Shown here: one piece after another, positions 42,368 to 52,027 of the stretch | How positions within the stretch are numbered: position 1 is the stretch's first letter | Layout: the number at the start of each line of letters is the position of its first letter | Assembly (NCBI GenBank): GCA_015075185.1 | Contig: JABTUW010000005.1 | Span: forward strand, 558,001 to 622,000 | DNA: 64,000 nt | Source of the DNA: Anaerolineales bacterium | GTDB lineage: Bacteria; Chloroflexota; Anaerolineae; 4572-78; J111 | Reading direction: 5' to 3' | The notes under the pieces: generated by a model | Databases searched by the model: none | Told to the model about the DNA's origin: nothing | The model's input: the letters and a program-made list of their open reading frames with translations, nothing else | Program-made: the position numbers and the translations under genes

Positions 42368-44770
42368 TTATTCGTACGCCAATACTTCGCGCACGGTCAG
42401 CCGTGAGGCGTTTTGGGCCGGGATAAAGCTGGCCAGCGCACTCAGAATCACGACCAGGGCCAGCCAGACCCAAACACCAATCATCGAGTAAGAAAAGTTC
42501 AAAGGGGTACCCACCACCGAAAGGCCCACAGCATCGCTCAACGCTTTGCCCAGAGGGTAGGCCAGAATAGCTCCAAATAGCCAACTGATCAAGCCGATGG
42601 CAATGCCCTCCCGAATAAAAACCCGCGCTACGCCCTTGTTTGGGGCGCCAATAGCCCGCAGCACGCCAATCTCACGCGTTCGTTCGAGCACGTTGATGCT
42701 CATGGTACCCATCAACCCAAGGCCCCCGACAATCGCCAGCATCAGGGCCATAACCAGTAAGAGAAAAATGATCACCGCAAAAGTAGCCTGCGCCTCGGTC
42801 CGCTCCTTGGACATCGTGAATATATTGTTGACCTGAACGCCCCGGCGTTCAAGGTAAGCTTTCAACGCGGCCGTTGTTTCCCTCATCGAGGCTTCGTCAT
42901 GGCGCTCGGTGTCCACAATCGCCGCATCGGTCCGGCCCACATTCCCCAACGTCCGCGAGATGTAAGGATAGTTGACGTAAGAAAAGGGGATAAGCATGCC
43001 CAGACTCACACCTACCACGCGGAAGGGTCTCTCCCGGCCCTCAATCTTGAGCACTATTTCATCGCCCAGCTTAAGGTCAGGCTCTTCCTTCATCAGAATA
43101 GCATCCACCACGATCGCATTTTCATCCTCGGGCACCAGCCAGCGGCCTTGTACAATCTTTGGGCCAGAGACGAGTTCAGAACGAACGTCAAACCCCGTTA
43201 AAAAAATAGTATTACTTTCGCTGCCATCCGGCCGCACGCGACGGGCCGGAAGCTGAAAATAGACATCGGCATCAACCACACCCGGCACAGTTTTGGCTTC
43301 ATGCTTAATTTTCTCGATGCGGTATGGCCGCGAAAAGGTAATCATACTATCAAAGTTGTACAACTGCATAAAATCATCCAATGTTCGGTCCAGGGCAGAC
43401 TGTACGCTGAAAACGCCAATGAAGGTGGCGCCGCCCAGAGTCAGGGTGATAAGCGTCAAGGCCAGCCGTACCTTGCTCCTAAAAATATTGCGCAGTGACA
43501 GCAAAACAGGCCGTAGCAGAAAATGGCGGGCGAACCACAAGTTTGCCCCGGAAAGTAAGCGGTCAATGAAGCCGGTTCCAAATCGACCTTTACCCAGCGT
43601 GTAGACGCTCATCGCTTCTACCGGGCTGATGCGCAAATTGACAATAAAGGGGAACAGCGAGGCCAGTACCGGGACCATGAGGCCCATAATAATCTGCACA
43701 AAAATCGCTCCTGCCGGTATGCTCAGGTTGGCCAGGTCAAAGTTGAAATAAGTGGCCATGACCCGGCTAAGCTCGCGCGCCCCCACGCTCGAGAGCGGGA
43801 TTGCCAGCACCAGGGCGATGAGGCCATAAATCAAGACCATCCCCAAATACATGCCCAGAAGCTGATATGTTTGAGCGCCAATGGCTTTCATGATCCCAAT
43901 TTGTCGCTTCTGTTGGGTTAGCAGGGCCGAAACTGTGTTAACAATCAAAAATACACTCAGTAGGAGCGACAGCAATCCCAACGTACCCATCAGAAACAAA
44001 ATCGCCTGGAGAATATCGTCGAGGGGAAGCTGTCCAGGCTCGGCAGTAATTAGCATGGGAATGGTCAAGCCATTTCGCTCAGCTTTGCTTTTGACTTCGT
44101 TGACAACCTGCTGGGCAAATTCCTTGTCTGTTTGATGCTTGGCCACCACATACAGTTCATTAAAGCCGTACTCTTCCCCCAGCCATTTGAGCGTCTCGAA
44201 TGAGATGTAGCCATACGGCGTTCCGTCTATTTGGGCCGGCAATTGGGCCGCGTCGTGAGCCAGGCCGGCAATACGCATTTTACGTTGCTTCTCGTTGGGC
44301 AATTCAATCAATAACGGGTCGCCCACCTGGGCGTTGAGCAGAGATAGGGCCAGCCGTTCGATCAGAATCTCTTGTTTCGGCGGGGGCCAGGCCCCACTCT
44401 CAGAGAATATTTTGTTGACCCGCATGTCGTCATAATCAGGCACGGCAAAGACCTTCAGGTTTATCCACTCGTCCGGGCCAATTTTTACCTGCACGTCAAA
44501 GGCGCGTCGAGCATCCGCCTCCTCTACGTTGCGCATACCCCGCACCGCCTGGATGAAGTCTTCTTCAAAGAGTTCGGTGGTGCGGACCGTGCCGCTGGAT
44601 GGATTGATAGCGGCAAAACTCTCGGCCATCCCCTCAGACAAAATTGCCTGCGCGCTGACAATAGTGCCCACCGCAAAAAGGCCAACGGCAATAGACAGTA
44701 CAATCAACATCGTCCGGATTTTATTTCCCCACAGGTCATTAAGCACTTTGACCCAGCGTGATTTAAGCAT
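42368..44770 (-). CDS. ABC transporter permease, FtsX/MacB-like, double-domain
   Basis: The 800-residue protein has two FtsX repeats: an N-terminal helix (MLIVLSIAVGLFAVGTIVSA), a periplasmic MacB-type domain at about residues 45-240, three helices at about 260-390, then a second set starting at about 430 (LALTLITLTLGGATFIGVFSVQ), a second external domain and three C-terminal helices ending SRLTVREVLAYE. Such permeases export lipoproteins, peptides or lipids, or work as mechanotransmission devices. It overlaps the ATPase gene upstream by 8 bases and pairs with it. The cargo is unknown. Confidence 0.9.
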   Translation of the reverse strand: MLKSRWVKVLNDLWGNKIRTMLIVLSIAVGLFAVGTIVSAQAILSEGMAESFAAINPSSGTVRTTELFEEDFIQAVRGMRNVEEADARRAFDVQVKIGPDEWINLKVFAVPDYDDMRVNKIFSESGAWPPPKQEILIERLALSLLNAQVGDPLLIELPNEKQRKMRIAGLAHDAAQLPAQIDGTPYGYISFETLKWLGEEYGFNELYVVAKHQTDKEFAQQVVNEVKSKAERNGLTIPMLITAEPGQLPLDDILQAILFLMGTLGLLSLLLSVFLIVNTVSALLTQQKRQIGIMKAIGAQTYQLLGMYLGMVLIYGLIALVLAIPLSSVGARELSRVMATYFNFDLANLSIPAGAIFVQIIMGLMVPVLASLFPFIVNLRISPVEAMSVYTLGKGRFGTGFIDRLLSGANLWFARHFLLRPVLLSLRNIFRSKVRLALTLITLTLGGATFIGVFSVQSALDRTLDDFMQLYNFDSMITFSRPYRIEKIKHEAKTVPGVVDADVYFQLPARRVRPDGSESNTIFLTGFDVRSELVSGPKIVQGRWLVPEDENAIVVDAILMKEEPDLKLGDEIVLKIEGRERPFRVVGVSLGMLIPFSYVNYPYISRTLGNVGRTDAAIVDTERHDEASMRETTAALKAYLERRGVQVNNIFTMSKERTEAQATFAVIIFLLLVMALMLAIVGGLGLMGTMSINVLERTREIGVLRAIGAPNKGVARVFIREGIAIGLISWLFGAILAYPLGKALSDAVGLSVVGTPLNFSYSMIGVWVWLALVVILSALASFIPAQNASRLTVREVLAYE

Positions 44771-45524
44771 GGCGGCTTACCTCCTGGCTTTTCCCGGCCT
44801 GGCCGTTGTCAGCCGCAATCTGCCCATCGGCCAAAACAATGGTGCGCGTAGCTCGCCTGGCAATATCCTGATCGTGCGTGACCAACACCACGGTTTTGCC
44901 TTGCTTAACCAATTCCTCAAATAAGTCTATCACTGCCTCTGATGTTGCCGAATCCAGGCTGCCTGTTGGTTCGTCCGCTGCCAAAATTGGCGGGTCATTG
45001 GCCATCGCCCGCGCAATGGCGACCCGCTGCTGCTGCCCCCCCGACACTTCCGAGGGCAGTTTGTGGGCATGTTCAGCAATTTCGACTTGTTCCAATAGAT
45101 CCAACGCTCGCTGGCGCTGCTGGCGAAGGGAGTAACGGTTAGCAAAATCCATCGGTAGGGTTACGTTGTGGAGGACGCTCAGCGTAGGGATAAGCTCAAA
45201 CGTTTGGAAAACAACGCCCACAGTTTGCCCACGCCACCTGGCCGCCTTTTCGGGCCGTAATTGATGTACGGCTGCGCCGGCCACCCAAATCTCACCTGAG
45301 GTCGGGCGGTCGAGTCCTGTAATCATGTTGATCAGGGTCGTCTTGCCGCTGCCCGATTTGCCGGTGACGGCTACAAATTCACCGGCCTGGATTTGCAGAT
45401 CAATGCCTTTGAGCGCCACCACATCACCTGCTAAACCCTGGTAAGTTTTAACAACCTGGCTCAACTTGAGCAGTGCTCCGTCATTTGAGTTTTTCGATCC
45501 ATTCGACCTAAAACCAAACATCAT
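44763..45524 (-). CDS. ABC transporter ATPase (MacB/LolD type)
   Basis: The 253-residue ATPase has Walker A VTGKSGSGKTTLINMITG near residue 55, Q-loop FQTFELIPTLSVLHNVTLP, signature VSGGQQQRVAIARAMA near 160, Walker B PILAADEPTGSLDS and H-loop VLVTHDQDIA. It belongs to the LolD/MacB class that drives FtsX-type permeases; the 8-base overlap with the permease gene shows coupling. AGGAG precedes the ATG. Confidence 0.9.
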   Translation of the reverse strand: MMFGFRSNGSKNSNDGALLKLSQVVKTYQGLAGDVVALKGIDLQIQAGEFVAVTGKSGSGKTTLINMITGLDRPTSGEIWVAGAAVHQLRPEKAARWRGQTVGVVFQTFELIPTLSVLHNVTLPMDFANRYSLRQQRQRALDLLEQVEIAEHAHKLPSEVSGGQQQRVAIARAMANDPPILAADEPTGSLDSATSEAVIDLFEELVKQGKTVVLVTHDQDIARRATRTIVLADGQIAADNGQAGKSQEVSRHA

Positions 45525-45548
45525 GATCTCCTGTTGCGCTGCCCGGGA

Positions 45549-46376
45549 TTAATCCCTGCCATCCACGATCAAACCATCAGCCAGCACGATGGTACGCTGG
45601 GCGCGTCTGGCTAAATCATTGTCGTGCGTGACCATTAAGATCGTCTTGCCACTGTCCACCAGGTTTTCAAAGAGTCGAAGGACAGTCTCGGCGGTTATAG
45701 AGTCCAGGTTACCTGTAGGCTCGTCGGCAGCCAAAATAGGGGGATCGTTGGCTAACGCCCGCGCAATGGCAATGCACTGTTGCTGACCTCCCGACAGGGC
45801 CAAAGGCAGTTGGTGGGCATAGTCGGCCATGCCCACCTGCGCCAGCAAGTGCAGCGCTCGCTCAGGGCGTTCATGGCGAGGGTAACGTTGGCCATAGTCC
45901 ATCGGCAGCATCACGTTCTCAACGGCCGTCAGTGTCGGCAGCAGTTGAAAGAATTGAAAGATAAGGCCGATAGCGCGGCCACGCCACACCGCAATCTGCC
46001 CTTCTTTGAGCGCATGCACCGCTGTATCGCCGACTAAAACCTCACCCGAGGTGGGACGGTCAATGCCGGTAATCATGTTGATGAGCGTAGACTTGCCGCT
46101 GCCCGACTTGCCGACAATGGATACAAACTCACCTGCCTGGACTTGCAGATCAATACCTTTGAGGGCGGTGAAGACACCTGCCGCTCCCTCAAACGTTTTT
46201 ACCACCCGGTGGAGGCCGACAAGGTATCCGTTGCTGCTGTAGTTTTTGTTTGATGTTTTAGAGTTATTTGGCTTAAGACTGATCCCTAACATCGCTGCTC
46301 TTTCCCCTGATTGGTGTCTCGCCAAGCGCAGGTTGGAGACAATGCCAAGAAGTGACAGGCTGATGTGCTTCTCCAT
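45549..46376 (-). CDS. Second ABC ATPase (MacB/LolD type)
   Basis: The 275-residue ATPase starts at the ATG at 46374-46376 (MEKHISLSLLG) with GGAAGGG 4 bases before it; the frame runs 7 codons further. The nucleotide-binding domain starts near residue 45 (LVGLHRVVKTFEGAAG). Walker A is VGKSGSGKSTLINMITG; the signature is ALSGGQQQCIAIARALA, in which Cys replaces the usual Arg of GGQQQRVAIARA; Walker B is PILAADEPTGNLDS. It is very similar to the ATPase downstream, a likely duplicate. Only one complete permease follows, so the two ATPases might form a heterodimer with the double-domain permease. Confidence 0.85.
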   Translation of the reverse strand: MEKHISLSLLGIVSNLRLARHQSGERAAMLGISLKPNNSKTSNKNYSSNGYLVGLHRVVKTFEGAAGVFTALKGIDLQVQAGEFVSIVGKSGSGKSTLINMITGIDRPTSGEVLVGDTAVHALKEGQIAVWRGRAIGLIFQFFQLLPTLTAVENVMLPMDYGQRYPRHERPERALHLLAQVGMADYAHQLPLALSGGQQQCIAIARALANDPPILAADEPTGNLDSITAETVLRLFENLVDSGKTILMVTHDNDLARRAQRTIVLADGLIVDGRD

Positions 46377-46523
46377 TGTTCCCTTCCATTGTATCAACCA
46401 ACAGGCGTTGTGTCAGTCTCCAAAAGGGGTATTCAGGGGGTATAAAAAGGTGTATTTGTCAGCAATGTTTATAAAGGAAAGTTTGATCGCTGGAGGTGGC
46501 TTAAAGTTGTCCAAGGCCGGGGG

Positions 46524-49235
46524 TTATAGTATATCCAAATCCCGAGCTCGGGCAACGGCGGCTGTGCGGCTATGAACATCGAGTTTGCTGTAGATGGTAC
46601 TTAAGTGTTTCTTGACCGTACCGACCGTTATAATCAGCCTGTTTGCGATCTCTTCGTTGGAAAGCCCAGCAGCAAGAAGCCGCAACACCTCTACTTCGCG
46701 CTCACTCAGAGGCTCGATAAGGACAGAGGGGGAGGGGTGCGCGGGCGCCCGGGTGACTTGTTTCTCTCTGGTATCAAACGCCTCCAGGAGTTTGCCCACA
46801 TAATCTACCGCAATCCCTCGAACTACTGCCTGCCGCAGCAGTTTTTCCATCGGAGGGCCATTGTCAACGAAGATGCGGACAAAACCTTCCGCCTGGGCCA
46901 GGGTCAAAGCCTGGCGTAAGAGACTCATAGCTTGGGAGGTGTCTCCGTTGGCCTGCTGCGCCAGCGCCTGCAGCAGCAAGATTTCGATAACGCTTCTGCC
47001 CCGGCCCAGCTTTACCGCCTCTGGGTAGAGCGCGTCCAGCAATTGGAGAGCTAACTGGGCCGGATCGCCTGAGAGTGCCTGATCGGTAGGGAAACCGGCC
47101 GAAGCCTGGGCAAGGAGGACCCGGGCCAGGGTGAGCTGCTCAAATTCATGGAAGAGGTAAGTATCACCCAGATCATCCGGCGTGCCAGCAGGTAAGTTCA
47201 GGGTGTCGGCAGCCCAGCGAGCGGCGGCGATAAGATTGGCCTGCCTGAGCCACAGCCGGGTCCGGTGGGCGGCTAAATTTCGATAAGCCCACTGGCTAAA
47301 TTTTTGGACGATTTGCCCGGCCTGTTCGATGGCTTCCAGCGCCCCGGCGGCATCTCCTTGCGCTTGTTTCAGGCTCGTCTGGATAATGTAACCATCATAA
47401 GCACCGATTTCCCCTAACTGCTGATTCAGACGGAAACCTTCGGCCAGATGCTGGGCGGCGGCTTCCAGGTTATTCCACTCGTACATTATCGTCGCCAGCC
47501 CGATATGCGCCTGAGCGGCCCCTGGCAACTCGTGACCCTCCGGTGTTGTCGCCAGTGCCAGGGCTTGCTGATAGGTTGCCAGCGCCTGGTGCAGCCGGCC
47601 CTGCCATATTTGCGCCTCGGCTATTTGACACTGGATGATGACCGTTATTATCACATTGCCGCTTTTTTGGCTAAGCTCCGCTACTTCGGCATAGGCCTGG
47701 CGGGCCGCCTCCACGTCTCCCTTCATAAAGCAAGCCAGACCCCGATTGAGATTAGTTACACCGCGCAAAAATGGGTCACCTGCCGGTAACAATGCCTGCG
47801 CTTGCCCGGTGAGTTCGTTGGCGCGCCGCATATCCCCCCGGAACAAAGCGATAAGTGTGCGAATGGCGGTCACCTGAGCCAGAACGACCGGATCGGCCTC
47901 AAGCGCACTGGCGGCCTGGAGACGCTGTTCTGCTTCGACGACTTGATTGTTGAGGATTAAGGTCCAGGCGTGAAAGAGGCACAGATGGGGCCGCTTCAGA
48001 ATTAATTCCTCCGGCAGGACAGTCAGCCACTTTAGCAGCGTTACCGTCTCGCTGCGCATTAACAACTCCTGGCCCACCTGCTCCACCAAATACGCTGCTC
48101 GCTCAAAATCCAGCGCGCTCAAGGCGTGGTGGATGGCTTCAGCTATCAATCCCTGCCGCTCATGCCACTCACTGGCCCGGCGGTGCAAAATTGAAACACG
48201 CTCCGGGGACAGGCTTTGCAGCCGGTGGTGCAGGGCCTCGGCAAAGAGATGATGGTAGCGATACCAGCGCCGTTCATCGTCCAGGGGTAATAAGAATAAA
48301 TTGGCCTGCTCCAGACGTTCCAGGATAGCCTGGCTATCCATCCGGCCCATCACAGTGTTGCAGAGAGAGCCGGATAGATGGTTGAGAATGGAGGTTTGGA
48401 GCAAGAACTCCTGAATAGCCTGAGGCTGCTGTTGAAGGACTTCATCCATCAAATAGTCAATGATGTAACGATGGCTGCCGCTGAAATGGTTGATGAAGGA
48501 AGTAATATCGTGGCGGCCTTGCATTGAAAGGGCGGCCATTTGTAAACCGGCTGCCCAACCTTCGGTGCACGTTTCCAATACGGCAATATCGGTGGGGGAA
48601 AGATTTAAGCCCATTACCTGCTGTAGAAAAGTCGCTGTTTCGTTGGGGGTAAAGCGTAACTCGTCGCCTCGAATTTCGACCAGTTGCTGCCGGGCGCGCC
48701 AGCGGGCCAGGGGCAAAGGCGGGTCGGCGCGGGTGGTGATGATGATGTGCATCGGGGGCGGCAGGTGGTCCAGGAGAAAGGCTACCGCTTCGTGAATAGA
48801 CGGGGAGGTGATTAGATGATAATCATCAAGAACCAGAGCGAAAGGGGCGGACCACAGATTCACCTCGTTAATGAGGTGGGTCAGGATGAGTTTAGGCGGT
48901 GTAGGCTGCGGCGACTTCAGTAAGGCCAGGATAGTCTCACCAAAACCTGGCTCAAGGATGGCTAGAGTGGCGACAATGTAAGTAAAGAAGCGCGCCGGAT
49001 CGTTGTCGTCATCGTCGAGCGCTAACCAGGCCAGAGGAAACTTACGGCCTGCTTCATCAGCATGCCACTCGCTGATGAGAGTGGTTTTGCCAAAACCGGC
49101 TGGCGCGGAAATAAGGGTCAGCGGGCGGGTAAGCCCATCGGCCAGCCGCGTCAGCAGGCGAGGGCGATGAACCAGGTCCGGACGCGCCGCCGGTAAGTAA
49201 AGTTTGGCCGTGAGTAGCAACGGAGCAGCAGGCAC
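46524..49235 (-). CDS. LuxR-family regulator, MalT-like (large ATP-binding LuxR)
   Basis: The 903-residue protein starts with GTG at 49233-49235 (GGAGG 7 bases upstream). The STAND NTPase N-terminus has Walker A SAPAGFGKTTLISEW near residue 45 and the Walker B-like VLDDYHLI; then TPR-like helices cover about 380-830; the C-terminal HTH is LSEREVEVLRLLAAGLSNEEIANRLIITVGTVKKHLSTIYSKL at about 842-885. Such regulators are signal-integrating activators, like MalT, and in Chloroflexota often lie next to FtsX-type ABC transporters. The ABC operon begins 127 bases downstream on the same strand, so it is the likely target. Confidence 0.9.
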   Translation of the reverse strand: MPAAPLLLTAKLYLPAARPDLVHRPRLLTRLADGLTRPLTLISAPAGFGKTTLISEWHADEAGRKFPLAWLALDDDDNDPARFFTYIVATLAILEPGFGETILALLKSPQPTPPKLILTHLINEVNLWSAPFALVLDDYHLITSPSIHEAVAFLLDHLPPPMHIIITTRADPPLPLARWRARQQLVEIRGDELRFTPNETATFLQQVMGLNLSPTDIAVLETCTEGWAAGLQMAALSMQGRHDITSFINHFSGSHRYIIDYLMDEVLQQQPQAIQEFLLQTSILNHLSGSLCNTVMGRMDSQAILERLEQANLFLLPLDDERRWYRYHHLFAEALHHRLQSLSPERVSILHRRASEWHERQGLIAEAIHHALSALDFERAAYLVEQVGQELLMRSETVTLLKWLTVLPEELILKRPHLCLFHAWTLILNNQVVEAEQRLQAASALEADPVVLAQVTAIRTLIALFRGDMRRANELTGQAQALLPAGDPFLRGVTNLNRGLACFMKGDVEAARQAYAEVAELSQKSGNVIITVIIQCQIAEAQIWQGRLHQALATYQQALALATTPEGHELPGAAQAHIGLATIMYEWNNLEAAAQHLAEGFRLNQQLGEIGAYDGYIIQTSLKQAQGDAAGALEAIEQAGQIVQKFSQWAYRNLAAHRTRLWLRQANLIAAARWAADTLNLPAGTPDDLGDTYLFHEFEQLTLARVLLAQASAGFPTDQALSGDPAQLALQLLDALYPEAVKLGRGRSVIEILLLQALAQQANGDTSQAMSLLRQALTLAQAEGFVRIFVDNGPPMEKLLRQAVVRGIAVDYVGKLLEAFDTREKQVTRAPAHPSPSVLIEPLSEREVEVLRLLAAGLSNEEIANRLIITVGTVKKHLSTIYSKLDVHSRTAAVARARDLDIL

Positions 49236-49298
49236 ACCAATCCTCCACCTCCATTGTAGATGAAATCTGCCTCACGACCAAACTCCTACGGTAGAGAC

Positions 49299-49607
49299 TC
49301 AGGCTTCTTCGCCTGACCGGCCATCGCAGGGAAGATGATCCCAATCAGTGGCAGCTCGTTGCAGCAAGCCGTAGACCTCGTCGGGCAGGGTCTCGTCGGG
49401 ATCAGTAATGCCTAGCTCGGCGTAGCGTTTCAGATGGTCCCACAGCCGGGCCGACAGGGCTTCGGCGAAGGGGCGCAGCGCTCCATTGGTATCGGCCTCG
49501 ATGAGGCGGGCCAGGTGAACACTGGCGCAGGGGTCGCCTTCTTCCAGATAGGTGGCCAGAGATTCTGCCTCTTGATGTAAATCTATTTTGACTGCTTCAT
49601 TAAACAT
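49299..49607 (-). CDS. Small unknown acidic protein
   Basis: The 102-residue protein (MFNEAVKIDLHQEAESLATY...) is rich in Glu, Leu and Ala and is probably helical. No signal peptide or metal motif is visible. It has a good AAAGG site. It follows the nfnB-like gene by 79 bases, so it could be the last gene of that operon or an independent unit. I do not recognise it. Confidence 0.5.
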   Translation of the reverse strand: MFNEAVKIDLHQEAESLATYLEEGDPCASVHLARLIEADTNGALRPFAEALSARLWDHLKRYAELGITDPDETLPDEVYGLLQRAATDWDHLPCDGRSGEEA

Positions 49608-49686
49608 AGTAAACCTTTCTAACTGACTGCCGGCAGGGGTAAACCTTAGCCGCCGGCTGACAAAAACAACTACCTAAAAAGTCTTC

Positions 49687-51087
49687 CTACCACTCGCCCG
49701 TCTCTAAATACTCATGGATGGCCCGGGCGGCAATTTTGCCCTGGCCCATCGCTAGGATGACGGTCGCCCCGCCGGTAGCTACATCACCGCCGGCAAAGAC
49801 TCCCTTTTTTGAAGTTTTCATGGTCAGTTGGTCAACCTTGATAATATCGCCGCGCCCGGTTTCCAGGCCGGGGGTGGTCTTGGGGATCAGAGGGTTTGGG
49901 CTTTGGCCGATGGCAATCACGACTACATCCGCCGAGATGCGGAAATTGGAATTCGGGACCGGCACCGGGCGGCGGCGGCCGGAGGCATCCGGCTCGCCCA
50001 ACTCGTTGCGCAGACACTCAATCTCCTTGACCCAGCCGTTGTTATCGGCGTGCAGGGCCAGCGGCGTGACCAGCAAGTTGAGCTGCACGCCCTCCTGGAC
50101 GGCGTGATGAATCTCCTCCTCGCGGCAGGGCATTTCCTCGCGCGAGCGGCGATACACTATCAGCGACTCCTCAGCCCCCAGGCGCAAGGCTGTCCGCGCC
50201 GCATCCATAGCCACGTTGCCGCCGCCGATGGTCGCCACACGCCGGCCATGAACGATGGGCGTGTCGTACTCCGGAAAGCGGTAGGCTTTCATCAAATTGG
50301 CCCGGGTCAGATATTCGTTGGCCGAGAAGACCCCGTTCAAGTTTTCGCCGGGAATATTCAGAAACCAGGGCAGCCCGGCCCCGGTGCCCAAAAAAACAGC
50401 GTCGAACTCTTCCAGCAGCTCATCTATCGTCGCCGCCGTGCCGATGACGAAGTCCTTGACTAACTTGACCCCCATCCGGCAGACATATTCGACCTCGCGG
50501 CGGACAATGGCCTTGGGCAGGCGGAACTCAGGAATGCCGTAGACCAAGACGCCTCCGGCTTCATGCAGCGCCTCAAAGATGGTCACATGGTGGCCCTGCT
50601 TGGCCAGGTCGGCGGCGACGGTCAGCCCGGCCGGCCCGGAACCGACCACGGCGACCTTTTTGCCGGTGGGCGGGGCCAATTCAGGGATGGGCGCCTCGCC
50701 TTGCGCGGCTTCCCAATCGGCCACAAAGCGTTCCAGGCGGCCAATCGAGACCGCCTCGTACTTTTTGCACAAGGCGCAGCTCCCCTCACACTGCGATTCC
50801 TGGGGACAGACCCGGCCTGTGACCGCCGGCAGGGCATTGGTCTCTTTGATCAGGTTGATGGCCCCACGAAAGTCTCCGTCGGCCACGAGCTGCAAAAAGC
50901 CGGGGATGTTGATCCCGACCGGGCAGCCGCCCATACAGCCGGGACGCTTGCACATCAGGCAGCGTTGGGCTTCGGCTATGGCCTGCTCGGGGGTATAGCC
51001 GTAGGGAACCTCTTCGTAGTTTTTGACACGCTCAGCCGGAGGCTGTTCCGGCATGGGGGTTTTATTTGGAATAATCTGTTTAGGCAT
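49687..51087 (-). CDS. NfnB/GltD-like NADPH oxidoreductase large subunit
   Basis: The 466-residue protein belongs to the NADPH-dependent glutamate synthase small-subunit family (GltD, NfnB, SudA). N-terminal 4Fe-4S cysteines C43, C46, C51, C55 (CLMCKRPGCMGGCPV) are followed by a second set near residues 95-112 (VCPQESQCEGSCALC). FAD binding is by VVGSGPAGLTVAADLAKQGH near 150, and the NADP site by TIGGGNVAMDAARTALRLG near 290. With the NfnA-like gene 6 bases upstream, it likely forms an Nfn-type flavin-based electron-bifurcating transhydrogenase that links NADH, NADPH and ferredoxin. Sulfide dehydrogenase or glutamate synthase roles are less likely without partner genes. Confidence 0.85.
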   Translation of the reverse strand: MPKQIIPNKTPMPEQPPAERVKNYEEVPYGYTPEQAIAEAQRCLMCKRPGCMGGCPVGINIPGFLQLVADGDFRGAINLIKETNALPAVTGRVCPQESQCEGSCALCKKYEAVSIGRLERFVADWEAAQGEAPIPELAPPTGKKVAVVGSGPAGLTVAADLAKQGHHVTIFEALHEAGGVLVYGIPEFRLPKAIVRREVEYVCRMGVKLVKDFVIGTAATIDELLEEFDAVFLGTGAGLPWFLNIPGENLNGVFSANEYLTRANLMKAYRFPEYDTPIVHGRRVATIGGGNVAMDAARTALRLGAEESLIVYRRSREEMPCREEEIHHAVQEGVQLNLLVTPLALHADNNGWVKEIECLRNELGEPDASGRRRPVPVPNSNFRISADVVVIAIGQSPNPLIPKTTPGLETGRGDIIKVDQLTMKTSKKGVFAGGDVATGGATVILAMGQGKIAARAIHEYLETGEW

Positions 51088-51093
51088 ACGTAC

Positions 51094-51969
51094 TTACCTC
51101 TCCGCCGATTCCGTCTCCGGCCCCAAATACGCTTTGCGCCGGGATAACAGCAATTCCCAATCTACCTCATGGCCGTCGAAGTCCGGGCCGTCTACACAGG
51201 CAAAGCGGGTTTTGCCGCCCACCACGATCCGGCACGCGCCGCACATACCGGTCCCGTCAATCATAATCGGGTTCAGGCTGACGACGGTTTTGACCTCAAA
51301 GGGGCGCGTTGTTTCGGACATCTGATACATCATGAAGGTGCAGCCCAGGGCAATGACCCGGTCAACCGTCTCTCCGGCGGCCAGCATGCGGTCAACCATA
51401 TTCGGATAGCCCTCTTTTTCGCCTAGAGACCCATCGCGGGTGGCAATCAGGACTTCATCGCTCACGGCTGTCAGCCGGTCGAGCCAGTAGAGCAAAAATT
51501 TGCTGCGCCCCTCGACGAAGGAGATAACCCGGTTGCCTTTTTCCTTCAGGGCGCGAGCGACCGGGTAAATGCTGCCGATGCCGTAGCAGCCGCCGGCGCA
51601 CAGCACCGTGCCCCAGGTCTCTACCTCTAGCGGCTTGCCCAGCGGACCGGCAAAGGTCGGTAAAATATCGCCGGGCTTGAGTTGGCCCAACTTGTAAGTC
51701 GAGGTTCCCACCTGCATAAAAACACAACTGACCAGGCCGGCTTCGCGGTCCCAATCCGCTACCGTCAGCGGGATGCGCTCGCCGTGCTCGTCGGCCCGGA
51801 CGATGACAAACTGGCCCGGCTGAATTTTGGCTGCCACCGCCGGGGCGTGGACTGTCAGCAGTTGCAGGTTGGGCACCAGCGGCTCACGGCGGACGACAGT
51901 AGCCGGTTCCGGCTCAAAGAGGCCGGAAGTGTGGTCCTTTTGATCTTTGGTAGACGTTGTTTCGGTCAT
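51094..51969 (-). CDS. NfnA/SudB-like FAD and [2Fe-2S] subunit
   Basis: The 291-residue protein resembles dihydroorotate dehydrogenase electron-transfer subunits: FAD site IPLTVADWDREAGLVSCVFMQVGTSTY, NAD site VLCAGGCYGIGSIYPVARAL, and a C-terminal [2Fe-2S] site with Cys residues in CTFMMYQMS, MCGACRIVVGG and FACVDGPDFDG. This matches NfnA, the NADH-binding partner of NfnB, whose gene follows after 6 bases. AAGGT lies 6 bases before the ATG. It would pass electrons to or from the NuoEFG-like subunits' ferredoxin or NADH pool. Confidence 0.85.
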   Translation of the reverse strand: MTETTSTKDQKDHTSGLFEPEPATVVRREPLVPNLQLLTVHAPAVAAKIQPGQFVIVRADEHGERIPLTVADWDREAGLVSCVFMQVGTSTYKLGQLKPGDILPTFAGPLGKPLEVETWGTVLCAGGCYGIGSIYPVARALKEKGNRVISFVEGRSKFLLYWLDRLTAVSDEVLIATRDGSLGEKEGYPNMVDRMLAAGETVDRVIALGCTFMMYQMSETTRPFEVKTVVSLNPIMIDGTGMCGACRIVVGGKTRFACVDGPDFDGHEVDWELLLSRRKAYLGPETESAER

Positions 51970-52027
51970 GTGTCACCTTGGCTTCTAGCCTAACCCTTCC
52001 ATTTCAGCCGTCAACGGGCTGGCAGTA

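Noticed and set aside
49687..51087. Glutamate synthase small subunit as the main role
   Set aside because: No glutamate synthase large subunit is nearby, while an NfnA-like gene is directly upstream.
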